Source: CAVALG01 sp963656085 | GTDB taxonomy: Bacteria > Bacillota > Clostridia > Oscillospirales > Acutalibacteraceae | Direction of reading: 5' to 3' | Assembly: GCA_963656085.1 (NCBI GenBank) | Contig: CAVKHV010000007.1 | Location: 1-39,252, forward strand | Length of the DNA stretch: 39,252 nucleotides | Shown: piece by piece, positions 1 to 9,023 of the stretch | Layout of the letters: each line of letters opens with the position of its first letter | How positions within the stretch are numbered: position 1 is the stretch's first letter | Position numbers and translations under genes: made by a program | Notes under the pieces: model-generated | What the model was told of the DNA's origin: nothing | Database searches by the model: none | What the model saw: only the letters and a program-made list of their open reading frames with translations

Positions 1-347
1 ACTTTGCAAACTGCGATATGGTAGGTCACACCGGCGTGTTTGACGCGGCTGTTAAAGCCGTTGAAGCGGTTGACGAATGTGTAGGCAGGGTTGTTGACGC
101 AGCCCTTTCAATGGACGGAACAGTGTTTATAACTGCCGACCACGGCAACGCCGACTGTATGATAGGCGATGACGGAAAACCGTTTACCCCGCATACAACC
201 AACCCCGTCCCCTTCTGTGTTGTAGGTTATCCCTGCAAATTAAAAAGCGGCGGCAGACTTGCGGACATTGCCCCGTCAATGCTCAAGGTAATGGGCATTC
301 CCCAGCCTGCCGAAATGACAGGTGAAAGCCTTGTTGAAGACCTGTAA
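1..347 (+). CDS. gpmI: 2,3-bisphosphoglycerate-independent phosphoglycerate mutase, C-terminal part
   Basis: Only the C-terminal end of the protein lies in the window; the reading frame is open from base 3 and stops at 345-347. It would interconvert 3- and 2-phosphoglycerate in glycolysis. The visible residues include NFANCDMVGHTG-like sequence (the first N is outside the window) and the metal-binding TADHGNAD motif, both typical of the Mn-dependent alkaline-phosphatase-fold mutase. The end GESL-E-L is also usual for the family. A strong hairpin terminator follows 22 bases after the stop, so this is the last gene of its transcript. Confidence 0.93.
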   Translation, partial: FANCDMVGHTGVFDAAVKAVEAVDECVGRVVDAALSMDGTVFITADHGNADCMIGDDGKPFTPHTTNPVPFCVVGYPCKLKSGGRLADIAPSMLKVMGIPQPAEMTGESLVEDL

Positions 348-368
348 AAACAAAACTGTATAGTAAAT

Positions 369-401
369 CACCGCCGCGGCTTTGCCGCGGCGGTGTTCTT
401 T
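369..401 (+). terminator. intrinsic terminator after gpmI
   Basis: A perfect 12-bp GC-rich stem (caccgccgcggc, 369-380, with its complement at 384-395) closes a 3-base loop and is followed by ttcttt. It lies between the convergent ends of gpmI and prs. The T-tract is modest on the plus strand and poorer on the minus strand, so it mainly serves gpmI. Confidence 0.8.
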
Positions 402-431
402 AGACCTTGCATATTAATTTTCGGTTTCGGT

Positions 432-1553
432 TTAGATTTTTTCGCCGCGATCGTGTTTATCAAGTACCTTCTTAATTCTGTCGATCGGGTTAAGCAGATT
501 GCTTATCGAGTTGTCGCAATTCATTGTGTCAACCAGTAAAGCAATATATTTCGACATATCAACCCTTTGATACCACGGTTTTTCAAGCAATTCATCGGTT
601 CCGTAAACCAGGTTGGTGGTGAATATTTTTGTGATAAGTCCGTTTTTATAATATTCATCAAATTTATCAAATCCGCTTGTAAAGAGCCCGAATGTTGTAA
701 ATGCGAAGATTCTGTTTGCACCTTTTGCTTTTAATTGTTCGGCAATGTCAAGTATCGAATCACCGGAGGCTATCATATCGTCAACAATAATAATATCTTT
801 GCCGTGGATATCCTTGCCCAAAAATTCGTGTGCTTCAATCGGGTTTTTGCCGTTAATAACTACCGAGTAGTTGCGGCGTTTATAGAACATACCGATATCT
901 ATTCCAAGCACTGATGAATAGTAAATGGAACGTGACATAGCGCCTTCATCGGGCGATACGATCATAAGTTTATCCTTATCTATCTCTACATCGGGGTGGG
1001 AACGCAGCAACGCTTTTATCATCTGGTATGTGGGCTGTATGTTATCAAACCCGTCGTTCGGTATAGCATTCTGTATTCTCGGGTCGTGTGCGTCAAAGGT
1101 TATGATGTTTTTAACGCCCATATTTACGAGCTCCTGCAAAGCCATTGCAGAGTCGAGTGATTCCCTTGCGGTTCTGCGGTGCTGTCTGCCTTCATAGAGC
1201 ATAGGCATAACAACGGTTATTCTTCTTGCTTTTCCGCCCATTGAGGCTATAACGCGCTTAAGGTCCTGATAGTGGTCATCCGGACTCATCGGGACTTCGT
1301 GACCGTACATTTTGTACTTCACGCCCCAGTTAAAACAGTCGCATATTATGTACGCGTCAAGTCCTCTTGCGGTGTGAGGAAATATTCCTTTTGCCTCGCC
1401 CGTGCCGAAACGCGGACAAATCGGGTTAATTACGAATGTTTCGTCGGTGTTTTTCCATTGTTTAAGGTAGTAATCCACACGCGAAGAAATATCTTCGCAG
1501 CCCTTCATACTGACAATGGCAAGATCCCCGAACGGTGTGTGTTTGTTTCCCAT
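432..1553 (-). CDS. prs: ribose-phosphate pyrophosphokinase (PRPP synthetase)
   Basis: It makes PRPP from ribose 5-phosphate and ATP for nucleotide, His and Trp synthesis. The PRPP-binding loop VDDMIASGDS is at residues 257-266. The catalytic flexible-loop region, MPMLYEGRQHRR followed by TARESLD, starts near residue 116, and FDAHDP near 153. The open frame extends upstream to 1679, but I chose the ATG at 1553: it has an agagg ribosome site 7-8 bases before it, and the upstream extension overlaps the likely promoter. The product is 373 residues, longer than the usual ~315. The extra N-terminal length fits the clostridial subgroup of this family. Confidence 0.9.
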   Translation of the reverse strand: MGNKHTPFGDLAIVSMKGCEDISSRVDYYLKQWKNTDETFVINPICPRFGTGEAKGIFPHTARGLDAYIICDCFNWGVKYKMYGHEVPMSPDDHYQDLKRVIASMGGKARRITVVMPMLYEGRQHRRTARESLDSAMALQELVNMGVKNIITFDAHDPRIQNAIPNDGFDNIQPTYQMIKALLRSHPDVEIDKDKLMIVSPDEGAMSRSIYYSSVLGIDIGMFYKRRNYSVVINGKNPIEAHEFLGKDIHGKDIIIVDDMIASGDSILDIAEQLKAKGANRIFAFTTFGLFTSGFDKFDEYYKNGLITKIFTTNLVYGTDELLEKPWYQRVDMSKYIALLVDTMNCDNSISNLLNPIDRIKKVLDKHDRGEKI

Positions 1554-1616
1554 ATTTTCAACCTCTGTAAATAAAAGATATCGGCAGATCGGCGTCTGCC
1601 TGAATTCGACAAGTAC

Positions 1617-1645
1617 AGTATACCATAAATCGCATTTACAAACAA
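1617..1645 (-). promoter_or_regulatory. probable prs promoter
   Basis: On the minus strand, TTGTTT (1645-1640), a 17-base spacer and TATACT (1622-1617) form a sigma-A-like promoter. Transcription would start near 1610, giving a leader of about 57 bases before the ATG at 1553. This supports the shorter prs start. Confidence 0.55.
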
Positions 1646-1756
1646 TCGTTTTTTTAAAAAAATCCGAATTGTTCTGCAAAATTTAATCCGAACTGCAAAA
1701 TCGGTGCCTGCTCAACAGATGTAAATTATTAATTTTACTAAATATAGAATATTATA

Positions 1757-1785
1757 TTGACAAGTAACACAATATGTAGTATTAT
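1757..1785 (+). promoter_or_regulatory. promoter for pflB-pflA
   Basis: TTGACA (1757-1762), a 17-base spacer and TATTAT (1780-1785) sit 39 bases before the GTG start of the formate-lyase gene. The surrounding 1720-1800 stretch is very AT-rich. I see no clear Rex-type or other anaerobic-regulator palindrome. Confidence 0.7.
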
Positions 1786-1823
1786 TATCTAGACTTATAC
1801 AAAAAACATTTGGTGGTGATACC

Positions 1824-4055
1824 GTGAATTACAGCGGCTGGGATGGCTTTAAAGGCTCAAAATGGCAGGAAGAAATAAACGTGCGCGATTTTATTCAAAG
1901 CAATTATACCGAATATACGGGCGGTGCGGAATTTTTAAGCGGTGCGACGGACAGGACGAGGGAATTAAATCGCAAGGTTCAGGAATTATTTGCAAAGGAA
2001 CGTGAAAACGGCGGCGTTTTGTCGGTTGATACGGAGACGGTTTCCGCAGTGACGGCTTATGCACCGGGGTATATTGATAAAGAGCGCGAAATAATAGTAG
2101 GTTTGGGAACCGATGAACCGCTTAAACGCGGGGTCAATCCGTTCGGCGGTATGCGTATGGCGCGGCAGGCGTGCGAGGCGTACGGTTACCGCTTAAGCGA
2201 TAAAATCGAACAGGAGTTTAAGTATCGCACCACGCATAACGACGGTGTTTTCAGGGCGTACACCGATGAAATGCGCCGAGCAAGACACTGTCACATACTG
2301 ACCGGTTTACCGGACGCTTACGGCAGGGGCAGGATAATAGGTGATTACCGCAGAGTTGCCCTTTACGGAATTGACAGACTTAAAGAAGAAAAAATAAAAG
2401 ACCGCAGGACGGTCTGGGCGGCGGATATGACTGCCGATAATATCCTATGTGACGAGGAACTGGACAAACAGATAAAAGCGCTGGATGATATTAAGAAAAT
2501 GGCGGAAAGTTACGGATATGATATAAGCCTGCCGGCTGAAAACGCAAAGCAGGCGGTGCAGTGGACCTATTTTGCATATCTTGCCGCAATTAAGGAACAA
2601 AACGGCGCGGCAATGTCGCTTGGCAGGGTCAGCACATTTTTGGATATATACTTTGAGCGCGATATTAAAAAAGGCTTGTTGGACGAAACGCAGGCGCAGG
2701 AGATAACGGACGATTTTGTGCTTAAACTTCGGCTTGCAAGGCAACTTAGGACGCCGGAATACAACGAACTTTTCGGCGGCGACCCTATGTGGATAACCGA
2801 AAGCGTAGGCGGAATGGGGGAGGACGGCAGAACGCTTGTCACCAAAAGCAGTTACCGTATTTTAAATACGCTTTATACCTTAGGGCCGTCGGCTGAGCCT
2901 AATCTTACGGTGCTGTGGTCGGCGGGGCTGCCGCTGCCGTTTAAAAAATTCTGTGCCGCAGTTTCCTGCGATACGGATTCAATACAGTATGAAAACGATG
3001 ATTTGATGCGCCCGATATATGGTGATGATTACGCTATAGCCTGCTGTGTTTCGGCTATGAAAATCGGTAAACAAATGCAACTTTTCGGCGCGCGCTGCAA
3101 TTTGCCCAAACTTTTGCTTTTGGCAATCAACGGCGGCTATGACGCACAAAGCGGCGTGAATATCGGGCCGCAAATGCCGCCGGCGGACGGTGAAATTTTA
3201 GATTACGGCGAAGTTTTACGCCGCTTTAAGATCTATCTTGAATGGGCGGCAAGACTTTATGTAAATACAATGAACGTTATCCATTTTATGCACGATAAAT
3301 ATTCTTACGAAGCTTCTCAAATGGCACTGCACGATACGGTCGTTCACCGTTTTATGGCTTTCGGCGTTGCGGGATTATCGGTCACAGCCGATTCGTTCAG
3401 TGCGTTAAAATATGCAAAAGTTTGTCCCGTAAGGGATAAAAACGGAATCATAACCGACTTTAACATCACGGGCGAATTTCCGAAATTCGGCAATGATGAT
3501 GACCGTGTTGACGGCATTGCACAGGATATTCTGCACTGTATGATAACCGAACTGCGCAAAACCCCTGCGTACCGAGAAGCGGAACACACCTTATCGGTGC
3601 TTACCATAACCTCAAATGTTATGTACGGCAAATATACGGGCGCAACCCCTGACGGCAGACCCGATAAAGCGCCGTTTGCACCGGGTGCAAATCCGATGAA
3701 CGGCAGGGAAGAAAACGGCGCTTTGGCAGCGCTTAATTCGGTTGCAAAACTGTCATACGACGACTGCCGCGACGGTATTTCAAACACCTTTTCGGTTATT
3801 CCGCAGACGCTTGGAAAAACACGCGGGGAACGCATTGACAACCTTACTTCGGTACTTGACGGTTACTTTGCCAAAAAGGGACACCACATCAATGTTAATG
3901 TTATTGACCGCGAAACGCTTATGAAGGCCTATAACGACCCCAATGCCTACCCGAATCTTACAATAAGGGTGTCGGGTTATGCGGTCAACTTCCATAAACT
4001 TTCGCGTGAACAGCAGCGCGAAGTCATAAGCCGCACGTTCCACGGTGAAATGTGA
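1824..4055 (+). CDS. pflB: formate acetyltransferase (pyruvate formate-lyase)
   Basis: A glycyl-radical enzyme that cleaves pyruvate with CoA to acetyl-CoA and formate in anaerobic fermentation. It has 743 residues, a normal length. The adjacent catalytic cysteines lie in IACCVSAMKIGKQMQ (Cys407-Cys408), which distinguishes true PFL from diol-dehydratase relatives. The glycyl-radical loop is RVSGYAVNF, with Gly718 near the C-terminus. TSNVMYGKYTGATPDGR is also characteristic. Translation starts at a GTG preceded by ggtggtgat; no in-frame ATG with a better ribosome site was seen. Its stop codon overlaps the activase start (TGATG), so the two are translationally coupled. Confidence 0.96.
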   Translation: MNYSGWDGFKGSKWQEEINVRDFIQSNYTEYTGGAEFLSGATDRTRELNRKVQELFAKERENGGVLSVDTETVSAVTAYAPGYIDKEREIIVGLGTDEPLKRGVNPFGGMRMARQACEAYGYRLSDKIEQEFKYRTTHNDGVFRAYTDEMRRARHCHILTGLPDAYGRGRIIGDYRRVALYGIDRLKEEKIKDRRTVWAADMTADNILCDEELDKQIKALDDIKKMAESYGYDISLPAENAKQAVQWTYFAYLAAIKEQNGAAMSLGRVSTFLDIYFERDIKKGLLDETQAQEITDDFVLKLRLARQLRTPEYNELFGGDPMWITESVGGMGEDGRTLVTKSSYRILNTLYTLGPSAEPNLTVLWSAGLPLPFKKFCAAVSCDTDSIQYENDDLMRPIYGDDYAIACCVSAMKIGKQMQLFGARCNLPKLLLLAINGGYDAQSGVNIGPQMPPADGEILDYGEVLRRFKIYLEWAARLYVNTMNVIHFMHDKYSYEASQMALHDTVVHRFMAFGVAGLSVTADSFSALKYAKVCPVRDKNGIITDFNITGEFPKFGNDDDRVDGIAQDILHCMITELRKTPAYREAEHTLSVLTITSNVMYGKYTGATPDGRPDKAPFAPGANPMNGREENGALAALNSVAKLSYDDCRDGISNTFSVIPQTLGKTRGERIDNLTSVLDGYFAKKGHHINVNVIDRETLMKAYNDPNAYPNLTIRVSGYAVNFHKLSREQQREVISRTFHGEM

Positions 4056-4768
4056 TGAAAAGCGGAATTACGGGCAGGATAAATTCGTTTCAGAGCTTTG
4101 CGGCACTTGACGGACCGGGTGTGCGTTTTGCGGTTTTTATGCAGGGCTGCCCTTTAAGATGCGCTTGCTGCCATAATCCCGAAACTTGGGAAACGGGCGG
4201 CGGCACCGAATATTCCGCAGATGAAATTTTTGCTAAGGTTCTGCGTTACCGCGAGTATTTCGGGGAAAACGGCGGTGTTACCGTTTCGGGCGGTGAACCG
4301 CTTATGCAGCCGCAATTTGTTACCGCGCTTTTTAAAAAATGCAGGGAAAGCGGAATAAACACCTGCCTTGATACTTCGGGCTGCATTATAAACGGCGAGA
4401 TTTCGGAGTTGCTTCGGTTTACCGATTATTGCCTGCTTGATATAAAATATACGGATGATGAGCGATACCGTAAATATGTCGGGTGCGGCATCAATGCACC
4501 GCTTGAATTTTTGGCACTGCTGCAAAAAAACGGTATAAAGACAACGGTACGGCAGGTTATTATCAAGGGCGTCAATGACGATGTAACCGACATTGAGGAA
4601 CTTAAAAAAATCGTTTGCAAATACAGTTGCGCAGAAAAAACGGAATTGCTGCCGTTTAAAAAACTTTGTATGGAAAAATACCGCGCTGCGGGTATTGAAT
4701 TTAAGTTTGAAAACATTGAGGAAACAACAGAAAACGACATAAAACATCTTTACAGTTTGTTCGCGTAG
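4055..4768 (+). CDS. pflA: pyruvate formate-lyase activating enzyme
   Basis: A radical-SAM enzyme that installs the glycyl radical on PflB. The 4Fe-4S motif CxxxCxxC is at Cys32, Cys36 and Cys39 (CPLRCACC), and the SAM-contacting GGE motif lies in VSGGEPL. At 237 residues it has no ferredoxin insert, as expected for PFL activases. I take the ATG at 4055, which overlaps the TGA of pflB; a GTG at 4052 is one codon upstream. A hairpin overlaps the end of the gene. Confidence 0.95.
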   Translation: MKSGITGRINSFQSFAALDGPGVRFAVFMQGCPLRCACCHNPETWETGGGTEYSADEIFAKVLRYREYFGENGGVTVSGGEPLMQPQFVTALFKKCRESGINTCLDTSGCIINGEISELLRFTDYCLLDIKYTDDERYRKYVGCGINAPLEFLALLQKNGIKTTVRQVIIKGVNDDVTDIEELKKIVCKYSCAEKTELLPFKKLCMEKYRAAGIEFKFENIEETTENDIKHLYSLFA

Positions 4769-4782
4769 GTGAACAAACTGTA
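4751..4782 (+). terminator. hairpin at the 3' end of pflA, weak terminator candidate
   Basis: A perfect 12-bp inverted repeat (tacagtttgttc, 4751-4762, against gaacaaactgta, 4771-4782) flanks the stop codon of pflA. It is AT-rich and lacks a clear T-tract, so termination strength is uncertain. It may instead protect the 3' end of the mRNA. Confidence 0.4.
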
Positions 4783-4819
4783 AATTTATGCGGTTTTGCG
4801 GTTAAGCGTGTTATTTTAA

Positions 4820-4848
4820 TTGACATTGGCTGCCGCCGGTGGTAAAAT
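4820..4848 (+). promoter_or_regulatory. promoter for the YibE/F-like gene and secA
   Basis: TTGACA (4820-4825), a 17-base spacer and TAAAAT (4843-4848). The same boxes and spacing recur upstream of the aromatic operon. The leader of about 105 bases contains a small hairpin, CCTTTT (4934-4939) with AAAAGG (4943-4948), that overlaps the ribosome-binding site aaaaaggag. Confidence 0.75.
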
Positions 4849-4960
4849 TATAAAATAAAATGTATAAAAATCATCCGTTCGCTCTGCTGCCGCTTTGCGT
4901 GCGTTTTGCCGTTTTTAAACGGGGTCGGACGTCCCTTTTGTAAAAAGGAGTTTTTAAATT

Positions 4961-6073
4961 ATGATGAAAAGCCGTTATTGCTCTGCTGCTGCGGTCGTTA
5001 CCGTTATACTTTTGCTGGTAATAGGTACTAAGATATCGGTTTCCGACACGGGCAAAAAAGATTTATATGCCATAGCCGATATTACCGGCATCGAATCTTC
5101 TGACGTTTCCGAAATCGGGCAAAATAAAATGAAGTTGGTTACCGTTAAGGCAAAGGCTGAAATTGACGGTAAAAAAGATAAACGTATCATTCAGGAGTTT
5201 ACATATACGGGCAAAAGCGAAGTAAAAAAGATTGAAAAGGACGACAAAGTTCTGGTTCGTATGAACGATAACAACGAACTGTATGACGCTATGTTTGTTG
5301 ATTATGTTAAGACCGATATGCTCATAGTCCTTGCAATATCTTTGCTTTTGCTTATAATACTTATTTCTAATTTAAAGGGTGTTGTCGCAGCCGCTAAGAT
5401 GCTTTTCGCTCTGTTTTCCGTTGCTTTTATGCTGGTCCTTTCATTTACAAGGGGCAGTGCTGTAACGGTGAATATAGTTTTTTGTACCGCGGTTCTGATA
5501 ATTTCGCAAAACTTTATTGCGCCGCGTAACATCGGCAAAGCGGTTTATGACGCTGTGTTCACCGCGGTATGCGCCGCGATTACCGGCGGACTTGCCGCCG
5601 CGCTCACCTATGCTGTGGGATTGTCTGACAGGTTCGATTTAACAATATTCAACGCAGAGCAACTTATTTCAAGCGAATATTACACAGACGCGCCTTTCAG
5701 CGCTGCCGTAATAGTTGCTGCTGTTGTTATAAATATTTTCTTTACATCATCACTCAGCGAATTGTTGACGCGTGATAATGCGGTTGCGGTAAAAGGTAAC
5801 GGTTTCCTGCGTTTCCGTGCATTGCTTACGGCATTGTTTAACCGCCGTTCTGCAAGACTTACCGGTATGCTTTGCGCCTTTATGCTCGGCATAATGCCGC
5901 TGTCTGCAATACTGTTCTCGGGCGGAAGGTCGATGCTCGGTTTGCTTAACAATGAATACGCGTCGTTTGTGCTCTGCACTGTTATAATATCGGCACTCTG
6001 CTGCATAATAAGTCTTATTATTGCGGCTTTCCTGCTGTTTAAGGGATGGGTGACCGATAAGGTTACGGAATAA
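4961..6073 (+). CDS. YibE/F-like multi-pass membrane protein
   Basis: A 370-residue membrane protein. A hydrophobic N-terminal segment (about residues 9-28) is followed by an extracytoplasmic region of about 90 residues rich in Lys and Asp. About seven hydrophobic helices then occupy roughly residues 117-365. The pattern of a small soluble domain, D-x(n)-hydrophobic stretches, and NLKG before the second helix resembles the YibE/F family, whose biochemical role is not firmly established. The match is by overall shape and weak sequence resemblance. It has its own promoter and a good ribosome site (aaaaaggag), and secA starts 15 bases after its stop. Co-transcription with secA is likely but does not itself show a role in secretion. 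Confidence 0.5.
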   Translation: MMKSRYCSAAAVVTVILLLVIGTKISVSDTGKKDLYAIADITGIESSDVSEIGQNKMKLVTVKAKAEIDGKKDKRIIQEFTYTGKSEVKKIEKDDKVLVRMNDNNELYDAMFVDYVKTDMLIVLAISLLLLIILISNLKGVVAAAKMLFALFSVAFMLVLSFTRGSAVTVNIVFCTAVLIISQNFIAPRNIGKAVYDAVFTAVCAAITGGLAAALTYAVGLSDRFDLTIFNAEQLISSEYYTDAPFSAAVIVAAVVINIFFTSSLSELLTRDNAVAVKGNGFLRFRALLTALFNRRSARLTGMLCAFMLGIMPLSAILFSGGRSMLGLLNNEYASFVLCTVIISALCCIISLIIAAFLLFKGWVTDKVTE

Positions 6074-6088
6074 TAAGGAGTTTGCTTT

Positions 6089-8815
6089 ATGAGTTTTTTA
6101 AATAAAATTTTCGGTAATTACAGCGAAAAAGAATTAAAAAGGATATATCCGATACAGGAAAAAGTTTTAAAGTTAGAAGATGAATACACTGCGCTTTCGG
6201 ACGAAGAACTTAAGGCGAAAACACAGGAATTTAAAGACCGTCTTACAAACGGCGAAACGCTTGACGATATTTTGCCCGAAGCGTTTGCAGCCTGCCGCGA
6301 GGCGGCTTGGAGAGTCCTCGGGATGAAACATTTTCCCGTTCAGATACTCGGCGGTATAGTTCTGCATCAGGGCAGGATAGCCGAAATGAAAACAGGTGAG
6401 GGTAAAACCTTGGTTGCAACCTTGCCCGCTTACCTCAACGCGCTTGCAGGCAAGGGCGTTCATATTGTAACCGTCAACGATTATCTTGCACGCCGCGACA
6501 GTGAGTGGATGGGTAAAGTGTACCGCTTTATGGGACTTACCGTAGGGCTTGTTGTTCCGGGTATGCAGCCCGAAGAAAAGCGAGAGGCGTACAACGCCGA
6601 TGTAACCTATTGCACCAACAACGAATTGGGATTTGACTACCTTAGGGACAATATGGTGGTTGAAGCGTCGGGCCGCGTCCAAAGGGGACACAGTTTTGCA
6701 ATAGTCGATGAGGTTGACTCTATACTTATTGATGAAGCAAGGACTCCGCTTATTATTTCGGGTCGCGGTGAAAAATCTACAGATTTGTACGAACGTGCCG
6801 ACAGAATTGCAAAAAGGCTTAAAAAATCGGTTGTTATCGAAGTGGATAAAAAACTCACCGATGAACAGCAGGATTTTGACGGCGATTACGTTGTTGACGA
6901 AAAGGCAAAAACCTGTACCCTTACTCCCAGCGGCGTTGAAAAGGTGCAGGAATATTTCGGGATAGATAATATCAACGACCCCGAAAACCTTGAAATAATG
7001 CATCATATCCAACAGGCGATAAAGGCTTACGGTATTATGAAACGCGATGTTGATTATGTTGTAAAAGACGGCGAAGTTGTTATTGTTGACGAATTTACGG
7101 GCCGTCTTATGATAGGAAGAAGATATAACGAGGGCTTGCACCAGGCAATTGAAGCAAAAGAGGGTGTTAAGGTCGCGCACGAGTCCAAGACCCTTGCAAC
7201 AATAACATTTCAGAATTTCTTCCGCCTGTACGATAAACTTTCGGGTATGACAGGTACCGCAATGACCGAGGAACAGGAGTTCCGCGAGATATATAAACTT
7301 GATGTTATCGAGATACCCACCAATAAACCGCTTATCCGTAAAGATGATACAGACGTTGTTTATAAAACCGCACGCGCGAAATTTGCGGCGGTTGTAGACG
7401 ATATCGAACAGCGCCACGCAACGGGTCAGCCGATACTTGTAGGTACGGTTACTATCGAAATAAGCGAACATTTGAGTTCAATGCTTAAAAAACGCGGGAT
7501 AAAGCATAACGTGCTTAATGCTAAATTCCACGAGAAAGAAGCGGAGATAATCGCACAGGCAGGTAAGTTCGGCGCCGTGACCATAGCCACCAATATGGCA
7601 GGGCGCGGAACCGATATTATGCTCGGCGGTAATGCGGAGTATCTTGCAAAATCGGAACTGCGTAAAAAGGGATACACCGAAGAACTTATCAGCGAAGCGA
7701 CAGGATTTTCGGATACGGATGACGCGGATATTTTAAAAGCACGCCGCGAATTCGCCGAATTCAGTGAAAAGTACAAAGCGCAGATAGCGCCCGAAGCGGA
7801 AAAGGTCCGCGAGGCAGGCGGCTTATATATCATAGGTACAGAGCGCCACGAGTCACGCCGTATAGATAACCAGTTGCGCGGCCGTGCGGGACGTCAGGGC
7901 GACCCCGGCGAAACCAAGTTTTATATCTCGCTTGAAGACGACCTTATGCGTCTTTTCGGCGGCGAGAGGATATATTCAATGATGGAAACCTTAAAAGTGG
8001 ACGAGAATACTCCGCTTGAGGTCGGTATGCTTTCACGCGCTATTGAAAACGCTCAGCGCAAGGTTGAGAGCCGCAACTTTGAGATTCGTAAAAACGTGCT
8101 TGAATATGACGATGTTATGAATAATCAGCGCGAACTTATCTACGGTCAGCGTAATGAAGTGCTGGACGGTAAGGATATCAAACAGTCGATAATGAAAATG
8201 ATATACGATTGCGTTGACGAAGCGTGCGGCAGATACCTGCACGAGGAAAGCCACGGCGGCTGGAATCTTGAAGGGCTGCGCCAATACTTTAAAGGTTGGG
8301 TGCTTACGGACGACGACCTTAAATACAGCGAAGAAGAAATGCATAAAATATCGGTCAACGATATAAATCAGTTTATTAAAGACAGGGTTGACGAATTGTA
8401 TGCAAAACGCGAGGAGGAATTCGGCGATCCGCTGATGCGTGAAATTGAGCGGTATGTGCTTCTGCGAAGCGTTGATACCCATTGGATGGAACATATTGAC
8501 GCAATGGATGAACTGCGTAAGGGAATCGGCCTTGTGGCTTACGGTCAACACGACCCTGTTGTTGAATACAAGAACCAAGGATGCGACAGATTTAACGCAA
8601 TGACCGAGGAGATACGCGAGGAAACCGCGCGCCAGGTTATGAGCGTAAGAGTACGCAAAAACGAAGAAATAAAACGTGAAAAGGTTGCCGAGGAAACCGG
8701 CACCGGAGAAGGCGACAGAACCGTAAGGGGAAAGGGCAAAGTAAGCAAAAATGCCCCCTGTCCCTGCGGCAGCGGATTAAAATATAAGCGTTGCTGCGGA
8801 AAAAATGAAAATTAA
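6089..8815 (+). CDS. secA: preprotein translocase ATPase SecA
   Basis: The motor ATPase that drives proteins through SecYEG at the membrane. It has 908 residues, a full-length SecA. Walker A is MKTGEGKT (residues 100-107) and Walker B is VDEVDSILIDEARTP (DEVD 207-210). TNMAGRGTDIMLGGN and NQLRGRAGRQGDPG are the expected motor motifs of the second nucleotide-binding fold. The C-terminus carries the SEC-C zinc tail CPCGSGLKYKRCC (Cys891, Cys893, Cys902, Cys903), used for SecB and ribosome contact. The ribosome site taaggag precedes the ATG. The aromatic-operon promoter begins four bases after the stop. Confidence 0.97.
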   Translation: MSFLNKIFGNYSEKELKRIYPIQEKVLKLEDEYTALSDEELKAKTQEFKDRLTNGETLDDILPEAFAACREAAWRVLGMKHFPVQILGGIVLHQGRIAEMKTGEGKTLVATLPAYLNALAGKGVHIVTVNDYLARRDSEWMGKVYRFMGLTVGLVVPGMQPEEKREAYNADVTYCTNNELGFDYLRDNMVVEASGRVQRGHSFAIVDEVDSILIDEARTPLIISGRGEKSTDLYERADRIAKRLKKSVVIEVDKKLTDEQQDFDGDYVVDEKAKTCTLTPSGVEKVQEYFGIDNINDPENLEIMHHIQQAIKAYGIMKRDVDYVVKDGEVVIVDEFTGRLMIGRRYNEGLHQAIEAKEGVKVAHESKTLATITFQNFFRLYDKLSGMTGTAMTEEQEFREIYKLDVIEIPTNKPLIRKDDTDVVYKTARAKFAAVVDDIEQRHATGQPILVGTVTIEISEHLSSMLKKRGIKHNVLNAKFHEKEAEIIAQAGKFGAVTIATNMAGRGTDIMLGGNAEYLAKSELRKKGYTEELISEATGFSDTDDADILKARREFAEFSEKYKAQIAPEAEKVREAGGLYIIGTERHESRRIDNQLRGRAGRQGDPGETKFYISLEDDLMRLFGGERIYSMMETLKVDENTPLEVGMLSRAIENAQRKVESRNFEIRKNVLEYDDVMNNQRELIYGQRNEVLDGKDIKQSIMKMIYDCVDEACGRYLHEESHGGWNLEGLRQYFKGWVLTDDDLKYSEEEMHKISVNDINQFIKDRVDELYAKREEEFGDPLMREIERYVLLRSVDTHWMEHIDAMDELRKGIGLVAYGQHDPVVEYKNQGCDRFNAMTEEIREETARQVMSVRVRKNEEIKREKVAEETGTGEGDRTVRGKGKVSKNAPCPCGSGLKYKRCCGKNEN

Positions 8816-8818
8816 CTG

Positions 8819-8847
8819 TTGACAAATCGCCGAAACGGTGCTAAAAT
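8819..8847 (+). promoter_or_regulatory. promoter of the aromatic amino acid operon
   Basis: TTGACA (8819-8824), a 17-base spacer and TAAAAT (8842-8847). Transcription would start near 8854, about 27 bases before the leader-peptide ATG and about 215 bases before aroF. The long transcribed leader contains the attenuator described in the next entries. Confidence 0.8.
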
Positions 8848-8880
8848 TCACATTATAGACCGAAAAGGAATTGATTTAGT

Positions 8881-8970
8881 ATGAATAACTGCAAAATGTT
8901 TGCAAACGAATACTTTTTTTACTATTACTTTAGCAACTATAGTAATAGTGATTCGTGCTGCAAGCGTTAA
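8881..8970 (+). CDS. Phe/Tyr-rich leader peptide of the aro operon
   Basis: A 29-codon open frame starting at ATG 8881, with aaaagga 10-12 bases upstream, ending at TAA 8968-8970. Codons 11-17 (8911-8931) read YFFYYYF, seven aromatic residues in a row. In total five Tyr and four Phe occur in 29 residues, and there is no Trp. Placed between a strong promoter and an intrinsic terminator just upstream of DAHP synthase, it has the architecture of an attenuation leader such as pheL. A ribosome short of charged Tyr- or Phe-tRNA would stall here. The peptide itself is unlikely to have a function. The C-terminal SDSCCKR has no recognised meaning. Confidence 0.85.
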   Translation: MNNCKMFANEYFFYYYFSNYSNSDSCCKR

Positions 8971-9023
8971 GTAACCTGGGATTTCATACTTAACAGTTAT
9001 TGTTTTTAACCGCACCGGATCAC
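8948..9023 (+). promoter_or_regulatory. predicted antiterminator pairing of the aro attenuator
   Basis: The leader segment GTGATTCGTGC (8948-8958) can pair with GCACCGGATCAC (9012-9023), the 5' arm and loop start of the terminator. This gives 8 bp (one G-U), a single bulged C at 9015, then 3 bp. The segment lies just downstream of the aromatic codon run, so a ribosome stalled there leaves it free. A ribosome that reaches the stop codon at 8968 would cover most of it. A second pairing, GTTAAGTA (8966-8973) with TACTTAAC (8987-8994), may be a pause or protector hairpin. This is hand-folded, without energy calculation. Confidence 0.6.

Noticed and set aside
1554..1679. N-terminal extension of prs up to the start codon at 1679
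   Set aside because: It overlaps the predicted promoter and AT-rich leader, shows no family similarity, and the ATG at 1553 has a good ribosome site.
6173..7471. Long minus-strand open frame inside secA (432 codons)
   Set aside because: It is a shadow of secA: Cys/Phe/Asn-rich, no ribosome site, no recognisable domain, while the plus strand encodes a complete SecA.
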